In this document: piece by piece, positions 1-12,402 of the stretch | Numbering within the stretch: the stretch's first letter is position 1 | Layout of the letters: each line of letters starts with the position of its first letter | Assembly: GCA_022266195.1 (NCBI GenBank) | Contig: WHVY01000002.1 | Coordinates: 6,339,001-6,403,000 of the forward strand | Origin: Tetranychus cinnabarinus | Lineage: Eukaryota; Arthropoda; Arachnida; Trombidiformes; Tetranychidae | DNA: 64,000 nt | Direction of reading: 5' to 3' | The notes under the pieces: generated by a model | Database searches by the model: none | The model's input: only the letters and a program-made list of their open reading frames with translations | Told to the model about the DNA's origin: nothing | Made by a program: the position numbers and the translations under genes

Positions 1-1278
1 TGGATTTAACTTCCGATTAAACGTTGAAAATGTGTATTAACGACTGTTGTTATCATTATTTAATGATTGACTGTTCTTGTTCATGTGATTTACAGTAAGC
101 TGATCAATTAATTGACTTAACTTTTCATTATTTGGTTACATTAAATTGATAACTAATTACAGTTGAAGTGTATAATATTTTTACCGGTTAACTTCCATTC
201 CTGCCTGTAATACCATTGCCTTTGTGTGGATACAAAACAACAGTTGATTTTCAATGAATGTGTTTTTTTTATTTCTTTCATTCAATCAACTTATCTTAAT
301 TGGATAGTCTCAATCAATTGATTTACCCAATTACAGTGTATCATCGCATAATATGTAACCAAGTTGAATAGAGTAAAGTATAGCTATCAATTGATTAACT
401 TGACTGAGGCCTATTAACCAAAAATAATTTCATTACTTCAATTGTAAACATTTGAAACAAGGTTGGGAAAATAACTGTCTTTAATTGCTCAATTAATTGA
501 ATAAGAAAACAAAATAGTCAACAATTACAAGGTAAACAAACAATTGATTATTCACCATCAGATCACCAACAATTTGATCCACTATAAACCCAAATTGGTT
601 AACATGAAATTTTTGGCCCTTGCATTTAATATTCATAAGGTAATAGCTTAGCTAAAGTTGATCTTGAAATCAATCAATCACAAGATTGATTCGTGTTTAA
701 ATCAAATTTAGTATTATTGTGCAATTTAATTAACCTCCCTGGAAGCGACAATTTAACAAGAGGCTCAACAATTATATAATCATGCGATTAAATTGGTTTG
801 CAAGAAATGACAAAAAGCGAAACTCAAGTCTTATTATTCAACATTCCAATAAAGCCTAACGAGTTACATAAAGTACTTTCAATAATTTTCATAGCCTTGG
901 AGTGATTAATTGAAACAAGAAAAACACACAACAATTAGCTTATCATGACTGGAAACAATTGAGGGTAACAATAAAATCCAAAAATCAGATGAGCCGTAAA
1001 TTCAATCACCGATTAGACATAAACAGAAACAGCTCAAGAGAGACGTGCACCCAAAGCTCCAAAGCGAGGCCCTTGAAATGACCTAATTGGATCGATTGAA
1101 CCGTTTAAAAAGCCATTTTAAATAAAATATGACCTACCGATTAAAACACAGGTTAAACAAGATTTAGTAAAGTCTAATTGGTAACGAATCCAAGCTTTGA
1201 TAAACTAAAGATTGAACTCTTAAGATGGGGAAATTGTAATGTGATTGCATTTGGATTAAGCGCATCAGCGATCATCAT
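1..1278. other. gene-free flank
   Basis: AT-rich sequence without a convincing reading frame, splice pattern or repeat. It leads into two closely spaced tRNA genes and may hold their upstream control sequences. Confidence 0.5.
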
Positions 1279-1364
1279 CCGACGATAGCTCAGTTGGTAG
1301 AGCGGAGGACTGTAGATGTTCAATAGAGATCCTTAGGTCGCTGGTTCGACTCCGGCTCGTCGGA
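1279..1364 (+). tRNA. tRNA-Tyr (GTA) with intron
   Basis: Full cloverleaf. The 7-bp acceptor stem CCGACGA pairs with TCGTCGG, followed by discriminator A at 1364. The D arm and the T arm (GGTTCGACTCC) are canonical. Anticodon GTA lies at 1312-1314, and a 13-nt intron (1316-1328) sits at the usual place one base 3' of the anticodon, as in eukaryotic tRNA-Tyr genes. The mature tRNA would be 73 nt before CCA addition. Confidence 0.95.
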
Positions 1365-1465
1365 AACTTTTTACCTTTAATTAAGGGATTTACCTGATCT
1401 AATTATTTTGATCTTCATCTAATTTAGGTGGTTCCTTGAATTACTCTGATATTAAAAAAAATCGA

Positions 1466-1549
1466 GTCAGGATGGCCGAGTGGTCTAAGGCGCTGCGTTC
1501 AGGTCGCAGTCAGATTTATCTGGCGTGGGTTCGAATCCCACTTCTGACA
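1466..1549 (+). tRNA. tRNA-Leu (CAG)
   Basis: Cloverleaf with acceptor stem GTCAGGA paired to TTCTGAC (one G-U pair) and discriminator A. The anticodon loop TTCAGGT, flanked by CTGCG/CGCAG, gives anticodon CAG. The long variable arm around 1511-1525 is typical of leucine tRNAs. No intron. It lies about 100 bp downstream of the tRNA-Tyr gene on the same strand. Confidence 0.95.
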
Positions 1550-1684
1550 ATTAGATTTATTTTTTTTACATATTTTGTTATATACTTTTCATTGGGTTTC
1601 ATTGATGATTAACCGGACGGTTTATTTGAAATACTTGGAGTATAAAAAAGAGTACAAAGGTTGAAATTTTGAGATTCAGGTTTG

Positions 1685-2766
1685 TTAAAGTTCATCATGA
1701 GATGCACTTGTACTTGGTCCGTATAATTGCTCATCTGGATAGTATTTATTCCAAAATTTGGGGGAAATGAGGGTGAAAAAGTTGTTATAACCTTCCTTTA
1801 TTTCATCAACTGATAGCACTTGGTCTTTATTTTCATCTGATGATGCCACAAGTCGGGCTGCTTCTTCGTTATGTCTATCGGTTTGAATTGTTAACCAATA
1901 TTCAAGCTCTTTAGGGTTCAAGGATCCATCTTTATCTTTGTCTAAATATGAGTGGAAATGATTTTTTTGAACCTACAATGGAGATAAATAAAACAAGATG
2001 TGAATAAAATTTGAAAAATTTAGATTTTTAGTAAGCAACATACTTCAGTCCATTCAGGATCAACACGATCAGCTTCTGGTGTGATTGTTATTAAATGTTT
2101 AAGGTATTCTTCCATGTTGATTAATTTGTCTCCATCGCTGTCCATGTCTTCTAGGCCTTCCTCGACAAGTCTTTGTTTTACAGCATCTGATGAAGATTCC
2201 TCTGGCCACATGAAATCTTTGAATTCATCTTTAGTTAATATGGTGTCATTATTGGCATCAGCAACTTCCCATCGTTTCTGAGCTCGGTTTAACATAGTTT
2301 CCCAAACTGCTTTACCCTGTTCGTCATTATATGATTCGATCCTCATTTCTTCGGTGAATGTTTTGTTCTTGTATTTTTCCCAATCTAATACCTCCATCTC
2401 GACTGGTTCATATTCATGCCAGCTGTGCACCTCTTGAGTTACCGGTTCATAATAAGCCCATTGTCTGTCCAGATTCTCCTGTGTTATTTCCAGGTGAATG
2501 TCATCCAGCCATTTCTTCACCTCTTCAACACTCAACTGTTTATCACTGTTTTCATCATATTTACTGTACAAACGAACCAACTCGGATTGAATCTCTTCTG
2601 GGGTTGGCTGCTGTTGAAATTCATCAGATGTTGGCGCAGGTATTTGACTCTCGTGTAAACTTTCATCATCTCCTGGTTTACTGGTAGCTCCAACATGATA
2701 AACAAAATTAAGAATCACAAATAATATAAACAATGAATGGACCAACATCAACACCGGGCGAATCAT
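1685..2766 (-). CDS. reticulocalbin/calumenin (CREC)-like EF-hand protein, ER-retained
   Basis: Two exons, 2766-2044 and 1972-1685, with a 71-nt phase-0 GT-AG intron (1973-2043), give 336 aa. The N-terminus (MIRPVLMLVHSLFILFVILN) is a signal peptide and the C-terminus is HDEL, an ER-retrieval signal. EF-hand loops are visible as DENSDKQLSVEE, DANNDTILTKDE, DSDGDKLINMEE, DKDKDGSLNPKE and DENKDQVLSVDE. The segment where CREC proteins carry their second EF-hand (around WAYYEPVTQEV) has lost the acidic ligands. Length and layout match the calumenin/reticulocalbin family, low-affinity Ca2+ binders of the secretory pathway that act in protein folding. An in-frame ATG 81 nt upstream (2847) would put extra residues before the signal peptide, so 2766 is preferred. 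Confidence 0.85.
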
Positions 2767-2847
2767 GTTTGATATTTTAGAAGATATAACAAAAATCTTG
2801 AAAAAAAAACAAATAGAGGATAAAACCAAAGGTTTAGAACGATTCAC

Positions 2848-4048
2848 TTATAAAGAATAATTTAATTGAAAGAACCTACATAAACTTGGTATTTTATAAA
2901 CCCTATTATTTGGGTAACTAGTTGTTTAAATTATTGCACAAAAATATATAATCTGATTTTTAATTAACACAATATTTCAATCACAATTAGAATGTAAAGA
3001 TTTTAGTTCTCAAGGTAAACAAACAATCTGTTAAACCTAGCTACGTCAACAATGGGAAGTTGTACAGGGGAAGCCTTCTTCAGACTTGTTAGACTAGATT
3101 CAAGTTCAACTCCAATCTAGAAAGACATACTGTTCAAGTATACATGACAGGGTTAATAGTAACTAAAAAGACCAATTTTGATACAAGTTTAGCAAAGCAA
3201 CAATTTGAAATTCAAATCATAATTAATAGAGGTTTAGATGCATTATTTTAATTTGATTCATTCTTCATCATTTTGTTTTCAAGTTATGTAAATGCACATT
3301 TACAATTTAATGTTTCATCTCTTGTTAGCTTCCAATCTTAACGTTTCTGTTTGAGTTGTTAATTATGATTCACTTTTAGTCAGCTTATTTTGATTTTGTG
3401 AGTTTTACAACAAATAATACAACAGCCTTTGAATTACAGCAAATTAGACTGCGATTTTCATTCATGAACTTGCAAAACGAACCATCGTCATGAACAGAAA
3501 GCGTTTAATTTTCAATCAAAAGGTGGTACAGATCAAAGTGATCTACTAAACTTCAAATTAATCGGCTGATCAATGAAAAACTACCAAATTTTACATTTCC
3601 GGTGATATTGTCTGCGAATTGGTGAACATTCAAATCGAGCCAATATCATTTGTGTTAGCACAGCACCAAAACCCGTTTAATTGTCTGATCAACGATTAAG
3701 AGTCAATCCTTTTTGTTTGTGCTGTTCTATTATTAATTTTCTTGATTCTTTTTTTTTAATTTACACTCATTATACTGGCAATGATTACCATCCTGATGTC
3801 CTGATTGTTATTGAAAATTACATTAAAAAATGGTGTCTTATTTAATGAAGCAATTAAATCAAGATTCATCAATTTAATCTGTATTTTTTCACACTGGAAA
3901 GCAAATGTAAAAAGGTGTAAAGCAAAGAGTTAAATTGGAAATCGACTCATTTGTTAATGACAATCTGTTGTAGTAACTTGATGGTAATATTCAAATTTTA
4001 AATTGTGAAGCAACTTGGATTATCCTCTTTGCTTTTCTTGTTTCCTAA
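2848..4048. other. intergenic, probable shared upstream region
   Basis: Lies between two divergently transcribed secretory genes (EF-hand protein minus, lysine-rich protein plus), so both promoters are probably here. No open frame with gene-like composition, tRNA or clear repeat was seen. Confidence 0.4.
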
Positions 4049-5247
4049 ATGATCTCAGATTCAACATCACCATTAAGTAAGGTAAGACTTTTCTTTATTC
4101 AATTATTCTAATTTGATAATTATTTCCAATATCTCCTCAGCTCGCTTTTTATACAAAAGGATTTGTATTAATTGTAATATCATTAACCATAAATAACATC
4201 ACATTGAACCAAGGAGTATTGTCAACTCGAGTGCCCCTCAACGGCCTTTCCAATGGACCTTATGTTCCTGAAGCACCAGTAAATTTTTTGATTAGTCCAA
4301 GTTTACTCAGTTCACATCAGACATTATCACCACCTCAGTTATCAACCATAGAAACATCCAAGTTTTTTCAAAAAGCCAGTCCATCGTATGACAACCTTGG
4401 AGAGTCAATTGCCAAAACGATCCTTCATTCGTTTCATTTAATTGATGATGATTCCGAGATACGTTCAAAGCGAAATAATAATGTAAGACGCAAAAAGACC
4501 AAGCTAAGGGATAATCAGTCACCAAATGAAGCGATTGCTGTTTATCGAGGTGGAGAAGATCAAGGAACCAGTTTCATCCTGAAGGAAAGCATCAAAAGTG
4601 AAAATGAAAGTCCGAGTATTGACGGCAGTAGTGGATACATCTTGCAAGATGACTCTGAGAACGAAAATGCGGCTTTAACTGATGAAGAAGAAATCCTTTC
4701 CATTTTAGAACAAAATGCCAAAAAGAGAAAGAAACAGAAGAAGGTTGATAACGACGAAGATGACGATAGTGCTGATGAAGGCGATGATGCTCCTGTAAAA
4801 GCAAAACCAGGAAGATATGTAATCAAGAAAATATTCAAAGGTAAAAATGGCGAGCTAACGGCAGTTGATTGGATTGAAGACAGAGGCCATGCCAAACAGG
4901 ACGCATACCATAAAGAAGAATGGGAAGACACGCAGCAAAAGCGAAATGTTGTCAGGAAGAAAATTCGTAAGTCTCCAAATAAAAGTGAGAAGAAAGATGA
5001 AACCAAGGAGGATGAGGATTCTGATGAGGACCAATCGTCAAATAAAAAGAGCAAGAAAGAGAAAAAGAAAAGAAAAAAGAAGAAGTCAAACAAGCAAAAG
5101 AAGAAACTTGAAGATGATGAGAAAAAAGAAGCTGAAGAAACAACAATCGACGGTGAACATATTCCTCAGCTGCTTTGGAGCTATTTGTCTCGAAAAAATG
5201 GTAAAGATGATTTACCGATTGAACAAATTAAAATATCCAAAGTGTAA
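4049..5247 (+). CDS. secreted lysine/acid-rich low-complexity protein, function unknown
   Basis: Two exons, 4049-4081 and 4141-5247, joined by a 59-nt phase-0 intron (GTAAGA...CTCCTCAG), give 379 aa starting at ATG 4049. Just after the junction a hydrophobic stretch (GFVLIVISLTI) fits a signal peptide or anchor. Residues about 80-370 are highly charged, with runs of K/R next to D/E and S, and the region around residues 300-330 is almost pure lysine. One more structured-looking piece, GRYVIKKIFKGKNGELTAVD, sits near residue 230. No domain was recognised. Tail-to-tail with the Fritz gene (175 bp). If secreted it could be a mineral- or matrix-binding disordered protein. If the hydrophobic segment is not a signal, the basic region could instead act in the nucleus. 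Confidence 0.65.
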
Positions 5248-5421
5248 ATGATCTCAATTTATGACGTTGAGTTAGATTTAATAAATTGATTTGAATTTTC
5301 TTGTATTCAAATCTTATGTGTAAAAGGCCTATGGAATTAAATATTTATAATGAAAAATATTGCATTTTTAGCAAAAGTTATATTTACATATTATTGAATT
5401 ATATTAAAGTGAGATTCTTAT

Positions 5422-8400
5422 TTAAACAAGACCATAATGTATGCATTCAATTTTCGGATTATCATTATTCACATGGCTTTTCATAAGATGATTGATTTGT
5501 AAGGGGACATTTTGTTTTTCACTTTCAGGTATCATTGAGTTCATAGATTCGTTGTTGGCTTTAATAGTCTGGTTGACTTGAAATTCAGTTGGAGTTGAAG
5601 AAGGATTATCCTGGATATCTCTGGACATTATTTTTCCCATATGGTTAGAGTCTCTTGTTTCAGATAAATCACTGTATGCTTTGGCCTCATAAATGAAATT
5701 GTTAGCTTCCAATTGATTTTCAAATTGCGACTTAACTTTGTCTCTATTCTTAATTTTGGGAGGTAGAGGTGGCGGTGTCATTAGGATCTGAGGTTTATCT
5801 TTACAAACTGGTGGTAAAGGAGGAGGAACAAATAGTTTATACGTTTCCGTTGAAAATTGGTCAGATTGATAGGATGAAGATCCATGGTCAGGTTGAGAAT
5901 GAATAGGTTGAAATGAGTTGCATTCAGTATCTGGCAGCTGATAATTTAGTGGGTCCTCAATCTTTGGATTGATAATTCCAGCTTTTGATACTCTGTTTGT
6001 GGCTAATTCACCACGTTTTCGAGGTGATGAGTACATTGGTATAGGTTCATGAGTGGACGATTGATCCTTGCGAACAGGTTTAAAAGTTGTCAACTGTTGG
6101 TGAGTTAATTGATAATGATAATTTTCGTTACTATTATTGGTTAGTAAATTTACATTTGATTGTGCTTGTAAATTATCATCAAAATGATAATTGTTGGTTT
6201 GGTTATTATTGTTGATCAATGATTTTGTTGGTTCGAAGATGAGTCGGTTGCAAATAAACAGGATTCAGTTACTGTTCTTGGATGATTTGAGTTAGGTAAT
6301 TCTTTTGTTGGCTCATTTTTGGCACAATTGTTTGTATTAGATGAGTGATTGAATTTGTGAGCATTAGTCAATGAAACCTCAGCAAGCTTTTCATTTCCTC
6401 GTTCTTTGGCGATTTTGTAAAGAAGAAGGAATAAATGGCGACTTTTTAGATCCAAAGCAAGCATAAATGCTTTTTCAAGGCATGAGTAACGGTAGAGATG
6501 GTAAAAAAATCTTTTGGCAATACAATGCATTTCATATTGATACTCTTCTATGATGTCTTCAGCTATAGGTATTTTTGGAATGAAAAATGTGGCAAGAGCT
6601 TCTTGTAATTGAGATTCTTTGATGGTATTTAAAGGAGTCTTCAGCAGATGGTTAAAGATGATATTAAGAGAAGAGTAGGCGAGATAAGAATTTAAATTCC
6701 AATTGAGTAGTTGAACATTTTCTATAGCCTCATTGATGTAATCGTGTTTGACATACGATCGTATAAGTCCAATGTAATCTAGGTTGTTGGGTAGAACAAT
6801 TAACATGAGATTGGGATCATCCATGAATCGTAAGCAAACAAGAGAATTGTTTAGAAACTTGAGTTCGCTGAGTCCTGTGAAAGCTTCTCGTAAAAAGAGA
6901 TCATCATAATTGGCTGGCATTACATGTAGACCATAGTCATACATCATTATTTGGCCAAACGAGTCAGACATGATAAAATAAGAATCAGATGGACTATTGA
7001 CCAGGTCTATAGCATTAATTGGAGCTTGAAAATAACGAATAGAATTTTGATCAATACTATAGACTAAGACACTTCGATCCTCACAAAGGAGTATAACTTT
7101 GTTCAGGTCAAAGTTGATATCAGCTTTAACAACTTGACAAGGAACTGCTAGTTGAATTGATTCGACCATTTCAATAACATAGCATTCGTCAATAAAATTT
7201 ATCTGGTATTCTCTGAACAGGATAGAGCCGTGGTCACCATCACTTTCAACTGTCATCAGTCTGTTTATTCGTCGTTTACAGAAGCAAATCTAAAAAAGAA
7301 TAGATGAGTTGATTAAATCATTTTCATTATTTATATGAATCTTGAAAGTGACTATTTTATTTGAAAGTTACCTTGAGAATATCGTTTAGGATGGATGCAT
7401 ATCCAACCAGGTCGAATGAGTTATGAATAATGTTGTAGATTAAGATGTTACAGAAATCTTTATTTGATGTGATTGGGGATGACCAGGGACAGATTGTATT
7501 GGATCCATTTTGCCACCAAACGAGTAAAAGATCCTCATCATCATTTTTTATTTCACTTTTGAGTAAGTGTCGTTCAGCACGTCTACCACAGTTTATATCT
7601 AGTTCGTGTTCAATTATTTTTACATTTTGTGATTTCAATTTGAATAATTTCCGTTTGCGAGAAGTCCAACTCTTATTACGCTTTCCATCGTCCAAAAGAA
7701 TACATGTTATCCTGTATTTTAATAAATTGATGAAATTTTAATACATGAATGAATAGTAGGTAAGCTTCAATTGGAAATCAAAGTAAAATTGCTTTATAAA
7801 GAAGTATGATTCCGTTTGAAAATGAGACCAAGATGAAGAAGGAAGTAATCTGTAATATAATAAATCTCTCATTGAATATTTATTGCTTGTGTTCCAGTTA
7901 AGCTCTAGTTAATTAATTTACAAGACTAAATACTAGCATGAGAAATAATTGATAAACTAAAAAGGTCTCAGAAAATGTCACATACAAGCGATCTATTTAT
8001 AAATGAAAAGCTGGATAAGATTACTGAATAGTGAATGAAATGTATATTTCCAATAAATAGTAACTTAACAGAACCGAGATTTGTTAATGTGTGAGAATAT
8101 CAGATCAATTGGATTTGTGCTAAGCAAAAGGTCTCGAAAAAGTTAGTTGATATTAATAATTGATAGACAAACCTTGGATTAGTGTAGGATATGATGATCA
8201 TTCTATTATCGAAAATAAAATCAACCATGTATTCCGTCTTGATTTTTCCAATGAGATACTTATCCAGATAAATATAATTTATACAATTTAGATATGAAGG
8301 GTGGAAGAAACAAGAGGCTATCAGGCCATTTGAAAGGACAACAACGAGTGACTTGTAAACATCATTCCAATGAATGGATACAATTCTCTCGACAGAATCA

Positions 8401-8672
8401 TTTGATGTGAAAACTGGATGGAAATGACTACTTTGATGGCTATTCAAGATATGTTGATGGTTTAATCCAGATGTTGTTGATGCTGGAACAGAATTTAAAG
8501 TTGATGGAATAACCCGAGAAGTTAATTGTGATGACCAACTTTGTTTGTTGTTGAGACCCAAAAAACTTGACAACTCTTTCAAACGTTTCTCAGTTTTTGC
8601 ATAATCACTTGAACTCAAATCCTTAGAGATTGAATCAGGTGAGAATAACTTAAACGATCCCAAATTGAACAT
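5422..8672 (-). CDS. frtz: Fritz/WDPCP, planar-cell-polarity and ciliogenesis effector
   Basis: Four exons: 8672-8173, 7711-7372, 7289-6273 and 6093-5422. The first two introns (7712-8172, 7290-7371) have clean GT-AG ends and matching phases. Family signatures are LVWWQNGSN followed by CPWSSP, YIYLDKYLIGKI, and the C-terminal helical block with TFFIPKIPIAEDIIEEYQYE, FFYHLYRYSCLEKAFMLALD and LAEVS, all matching vertebrate WDPCP. The protein ends in IHYGLV, close to the vertebrate end. WDPCP is a WD-propeller protein acting in planar cell polarity and with septins and the CPLANE complex at the cilium base. The exon 3/4 join is less certain: the exon 3 frame runs to a stop at 6216 while the C-terminal frame overlaps it. 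I place a phase-0 intron at 6094-6272 (GTAACT...CAACAG), giving 842 aa. The last part is proline-rich (VPPPLPP, TPPPLPP) and likely disordered. Confidence 0.85.
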
Positions 8673-9394
8673 TATAAATTAAGACAAATTATTCTCTCAA
8701 GAGTAGGTAAACGATTGAAACAATTTAACCTACATCAAAACTTCATAATAAAAAGTGAAGATCAACACTCATAGATGTGTTGCGCATAAAGAATGAGCCG
8801 ACGGACTCCCGTATATTCTTAATCTTTCAATGTTTTCACTATTAACTGGATTAACAACACTGGTTTAATAAAGAATACCAGTGTATTTAATGTATTCAGG
8901 ACATTATCATAAAAAACAGAAATGAAAATAGATTCATTCAAGAAGAAAACAGTTTCAAAATTAAACACAACTTAGAGTTCAATCTTTGTCATTTGTTTTG
9001 CATTTATTTCCCTAAACTTGTTTTAGGGAAACAAGTTGTTTATAAATCAGTGCTAACATCTAGTGTACTGGATTACTACTAAATGAGATTGTCAAATTTC
9101 AATTCAACGTCAATTGAAATTTATCATAAATTGTGTCTTTTAATTAATGTGAATTTTACTAAATCAAGAATAATGTAAAAAATCAAATGAACCATTTCAA
9201 TTTTATAACCTCTCTAGAGATTGAATGCACGTTGTTTTATTGCATAAATTCGTAATATATGTTATAATTTTATAAGTTAACTAAAAACTTAAAACATTTT
9301 TTCGGTGCATCATCATTTTATCACAATATATTCAATAGTTATTAAAAAATAAAATTTGAAACAGAATCGTGCTCTATTTGATTGTAAAAGGCTT
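8673..9394. other. intergenic between Fritz 5' end and epimerase 3' end
   Basis: No coding signal. It contains the Fritz upstream region and the 3' UTR of the epimerase gene. A small nested palindrome near 9015-9045 (CCCTAAACTTGTTTTAGGG) is the only structure noticed. Confidence 0.4.
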
Positions 9395-10546
9395 TTACAT
9401 ATCTTCAGACCGATAGCCTCTTGGATTTTTTGATTGCCATTTCCATGTATGTTTACACATATCGGTAATACTGTAGTGTGGTTTCCATCCTAATACCTCA
9501 AGTGCCTTTCGATTATCTGCAAACATGGCATCAACATCTCCAGGCCTGCGAGCAACGATTTCATAAGGAACTTTCACACCATTAGCTTTCTCGAAGGCAT
9601 CAATAACCTGTGAAATTGAATAAAAAGAAAGTTGAAATGAAATTTTATCGGAAGTTTTACCGGAATGTCAATCAATTTAAAGGGCATTTACCTCTAACAC
9701 TGAAAGTCCACAACCATTACCGAGGTTGAAAACCTTGAAACCGGACCATTTATTTAAGAAAACTTTATCTAAGGCAATTACATGGCCTCGGGCAAGGTCT
9801 ATGACATGTATGTAGTCCCTGACCCCAGTACCATCTTTGGTTTTGAAATCATCACCAAATACTTGAAGTTTGGGCCTACGACCAACAGCAACTTGAGAGA
9901 TGAAAGGCATCAAGTTATTTGGAATTCCTTGTGGGTCCTCTCCAATCTCTCCTGATTCATGAGCACCAATTGGATTGAAGTAACGAAGGGATACAATGCA
10001 CCAATCCTTTTCACTATTAGACAAATCCTCGAGTATTCGTTCAATAACAAACTTGGTTCTACCATAAGGATTTGTAATCGTAGAGCCAGTTGGATGATTT
10101 TCATCAATCGGAAGATATTGAGGTAAACCGTAAACAGTAGCAGAAGACGAAAAGATTAAATTTTTCACATTATATTCTCGCATAACTTTAAGCAAATTAA
10201 TTGTTCCGGCCACGTTGTTTTCATAATACTCGAGAGGCTTAACCATGGATTCACCAACAGCTTTCAGTCCAGCAAAGTGTATTACAGCACTTATTTTATG
10301 ATCCCTGAAAATTTGTGCGATTCCTCTTGCGTCCAATAAATCTGTATTGTAAAATTGAATTTTCTTGGATGTTATCAATTCAATTCTTCTCAGACTTTCT
10401 GGTAAACCATTTTGATTAATTTCAGTACATATTGCATTGGATAAGTTATCCATAACGATTATCTCGTAATTAGATTCGAGAAGCGTCAAAACACAGTGAC
10501 TTCCAATGAAGCCAGCTCCACCAGTAACTAAAATAACTTGAGACAT
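9395..10546 (-). CDS. Gale: UDP-glucose 4-epimerase, complete copy (A)
   Basis: Two exons, 10546-9692 and 9607-9395, with an 84-nt phase-0 intron (GTAAAT...TTTCACAG), encode 355 aa, the usual size. It interconverts UDP-galactose and UDP-glucose in the Leloir pathway using bound NAD in the cytosol. Visible features are the Rossmann NAD motif GGAGFIG (residues 9-15), the SSSATVYG segment with catalytic Ser at 135, the YGRTK catalytic pair Tyr161/Lys165, NPIGAH, and the C-terminal RRPGDVDAMFADN and WKWQSKNPRGY segments that contact UDP-sugar. Nothing is missing. It is the intact member of a duplicated pair; the broken partner is at 19317-20114. The galactose-1-phosphate uridylyltransferase gene lies at 49.2 kb. 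Confidence 0.97.
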
Positions 10547-11812
10547 TCTATCGAAACAAACAATGTATAAATAAGAAATAAAATTAGCAAGAAATGTAGA
10601 TTAGTAAAAAATAATATGCTGGATCGAAAAATCGAAAGATAGAAACTAGAAAGAATTACTTTGATGGCTATTCTGGAAATATTTAAATGAAAGTTCAAAC
10701 GAATTAAAAAAATATCAGAATAAGTTTTACTTTTGCACTCATTCATAAGTACGTCTATTGAAACCTTGAAAGAATGATTGATTCTCAAAGCATAGAGATA
10801 AGTGAAGAGGGAAAATGTTGAAATGACGGATGGATCACCTTGATATCGATGATGGTCATATTTTGTATCAAATTATAAGTTTCAATCAAATTGAATTATA
10901 ATAAATTCCTAATATCAACGCCACCTGCACGTTGACTAAATCTGTCAACTCGTCAAATGTTGATGGAAAATACTGTGATGAAATTATAGTGAATGAAGTT
11001 GTCATCAATAGCTATTAATCTAAAAAATCTGTTGCACTAAACATTAAATTACTTGATAGTGAAAATGAACAATTAGCAATTTGTCTTGATAACATGTTAG
11101 AGTGGTGAGTTTTTACTCAGTTCGCTGTCAACTCGTATAGCTCATTTTTTACACTTTACATTCACTTAATTAATCTTATTTTATGATTGACGATGATCAA
11201 CTAATTATAATAATCAGAAGGTTCAAATGTTGAAATAATAATAAGTTAGTCACTTACCTAAAACGGATTTAGTCAATGTTCAATGAACGTCCAATGGTTA
11301 AATCAATAATTTAGTTGATGTTGTCAAAGCAAAACGAAGAGAATGGTAACAATTCAATTATCAGATGTTAAATCCGGCTAGGATATTTTTCCTAGGTTGA
11401 TATCGAAGGAGATAGAAGGGCACGAAACACACAGTATTGCTGACAAAGCGTCAAGATAAATTTTCTTGATCATAATAAAATTAAAACTATAAAGGTTTAT
11501 CCATTCTGTCGCCATCTATTGTTTACACTGATTTTGTACAAGGGAGTTAAGGGTTGAGGGAGATGAAATGATGACAATTACTAGAGTTAAGTCTAAAGGG
11601 CAAAATCAAATTTACTTGCTATAATTTTAATACTGAATCAATTTATAAGAATTACAGAACTAAGCGAACAAACAAATTTGTTTACAAATTAAGTTAATTG
11701 CGAAAATCAACTTGGCATCTGGTTAAGTAACTAAGGTAACTCTAAACTCTAGAGTTGTCTTGGACCCGAGATATCTTATTGCGCCTTTTTCAAATGAGTT
11801 ATGTATAATGAT
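10547..11812. other. epimerase upstream region, duplicated
   Basis: Non-coding. Segments at about 11100-11250 and 11640-11810 recur almost unchanged at about 20300-20430 and 20490-20660, upstream of the second epimerase copy. This shows the tandem duplication includes the region between epimerase and SLC34. Confidence 0.7.
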
Positions 11813-12177
11813 AATTAATACACTCCGAAGTCAGTCGTTTTTTCAGTCACTGACTGACTGACTGAGGGTTTTATCGACTGGCAGTCGACTTTCACTCAAA
11901 ACGACTGGCGTCGACTCATTTCGACTCAAAGCACAATTTTTGAGGGTATGAGGGGGTATATAAGAGACGATCTAGAAACAAAAAAGTATCTTCTGCCTTA
12001 AAATGACCATTTTAGACAATACCGGGCGTTTTTTTCATTGCACGCCTTCATGCAGGCATAACTCAGGAATGCTTAGCGCTGCAGACCTCAGACTTGAATC
12101 ATGAACTTATTCAGATTGCACAACGAAAAGTTCGAACGCTCAAGGTTATTCAAGTTCATTTCTTTATTTGACCTGTA

Positions 12178-12402
12178 ATTGACATTAGAAGGTCATTTTC
12201 TGATGCTCAAATTTTTCTCATTCGATGGTGTTAGTAACATGTTCATAACTCATACTGGCTAAAGGATATGAGTGTCCATAACATTCAGTTAATCAAAGAA
12301 AATCCACTTATCTTTCCAATGATATAAGATATTAAACATGTTACTAAAATTATCGGTTGAAAATTGAGATTTCAGAAAATGACCTTCCAATGTCAATTCC
12401 CG
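12178..12402. repeat. imperfect inverted repeat with a third copy nearby
   Basis: Arms 12178-12245 and 12335-12402 share AATTGACATT, GAAGGTCATTTTCTGA and TTAGTAACATGTT in opposite orientation. A third related piece at about 13180-13245 (TTATTTGACCT...TTATTTTCTGA) lies beyond the coiled-coil fragment, so repeat copies bracket that fragment. Confidence 0.6.

Noticed and set aside
4560..5093. Minus-strand frame of 177 aa rich in Phe/Ser
   Set aside because: Exact antisense of the Lys/Glu-rich coding region; composition is a mirror artefact.
11840..11900. CTGACTGACTGACTG tandem words considered as a CRISPR-like or satellite array
   Set aside because: Only a few contiguous tetranucleotide copies, no spacers; better seen as part of a degraded MITE end.
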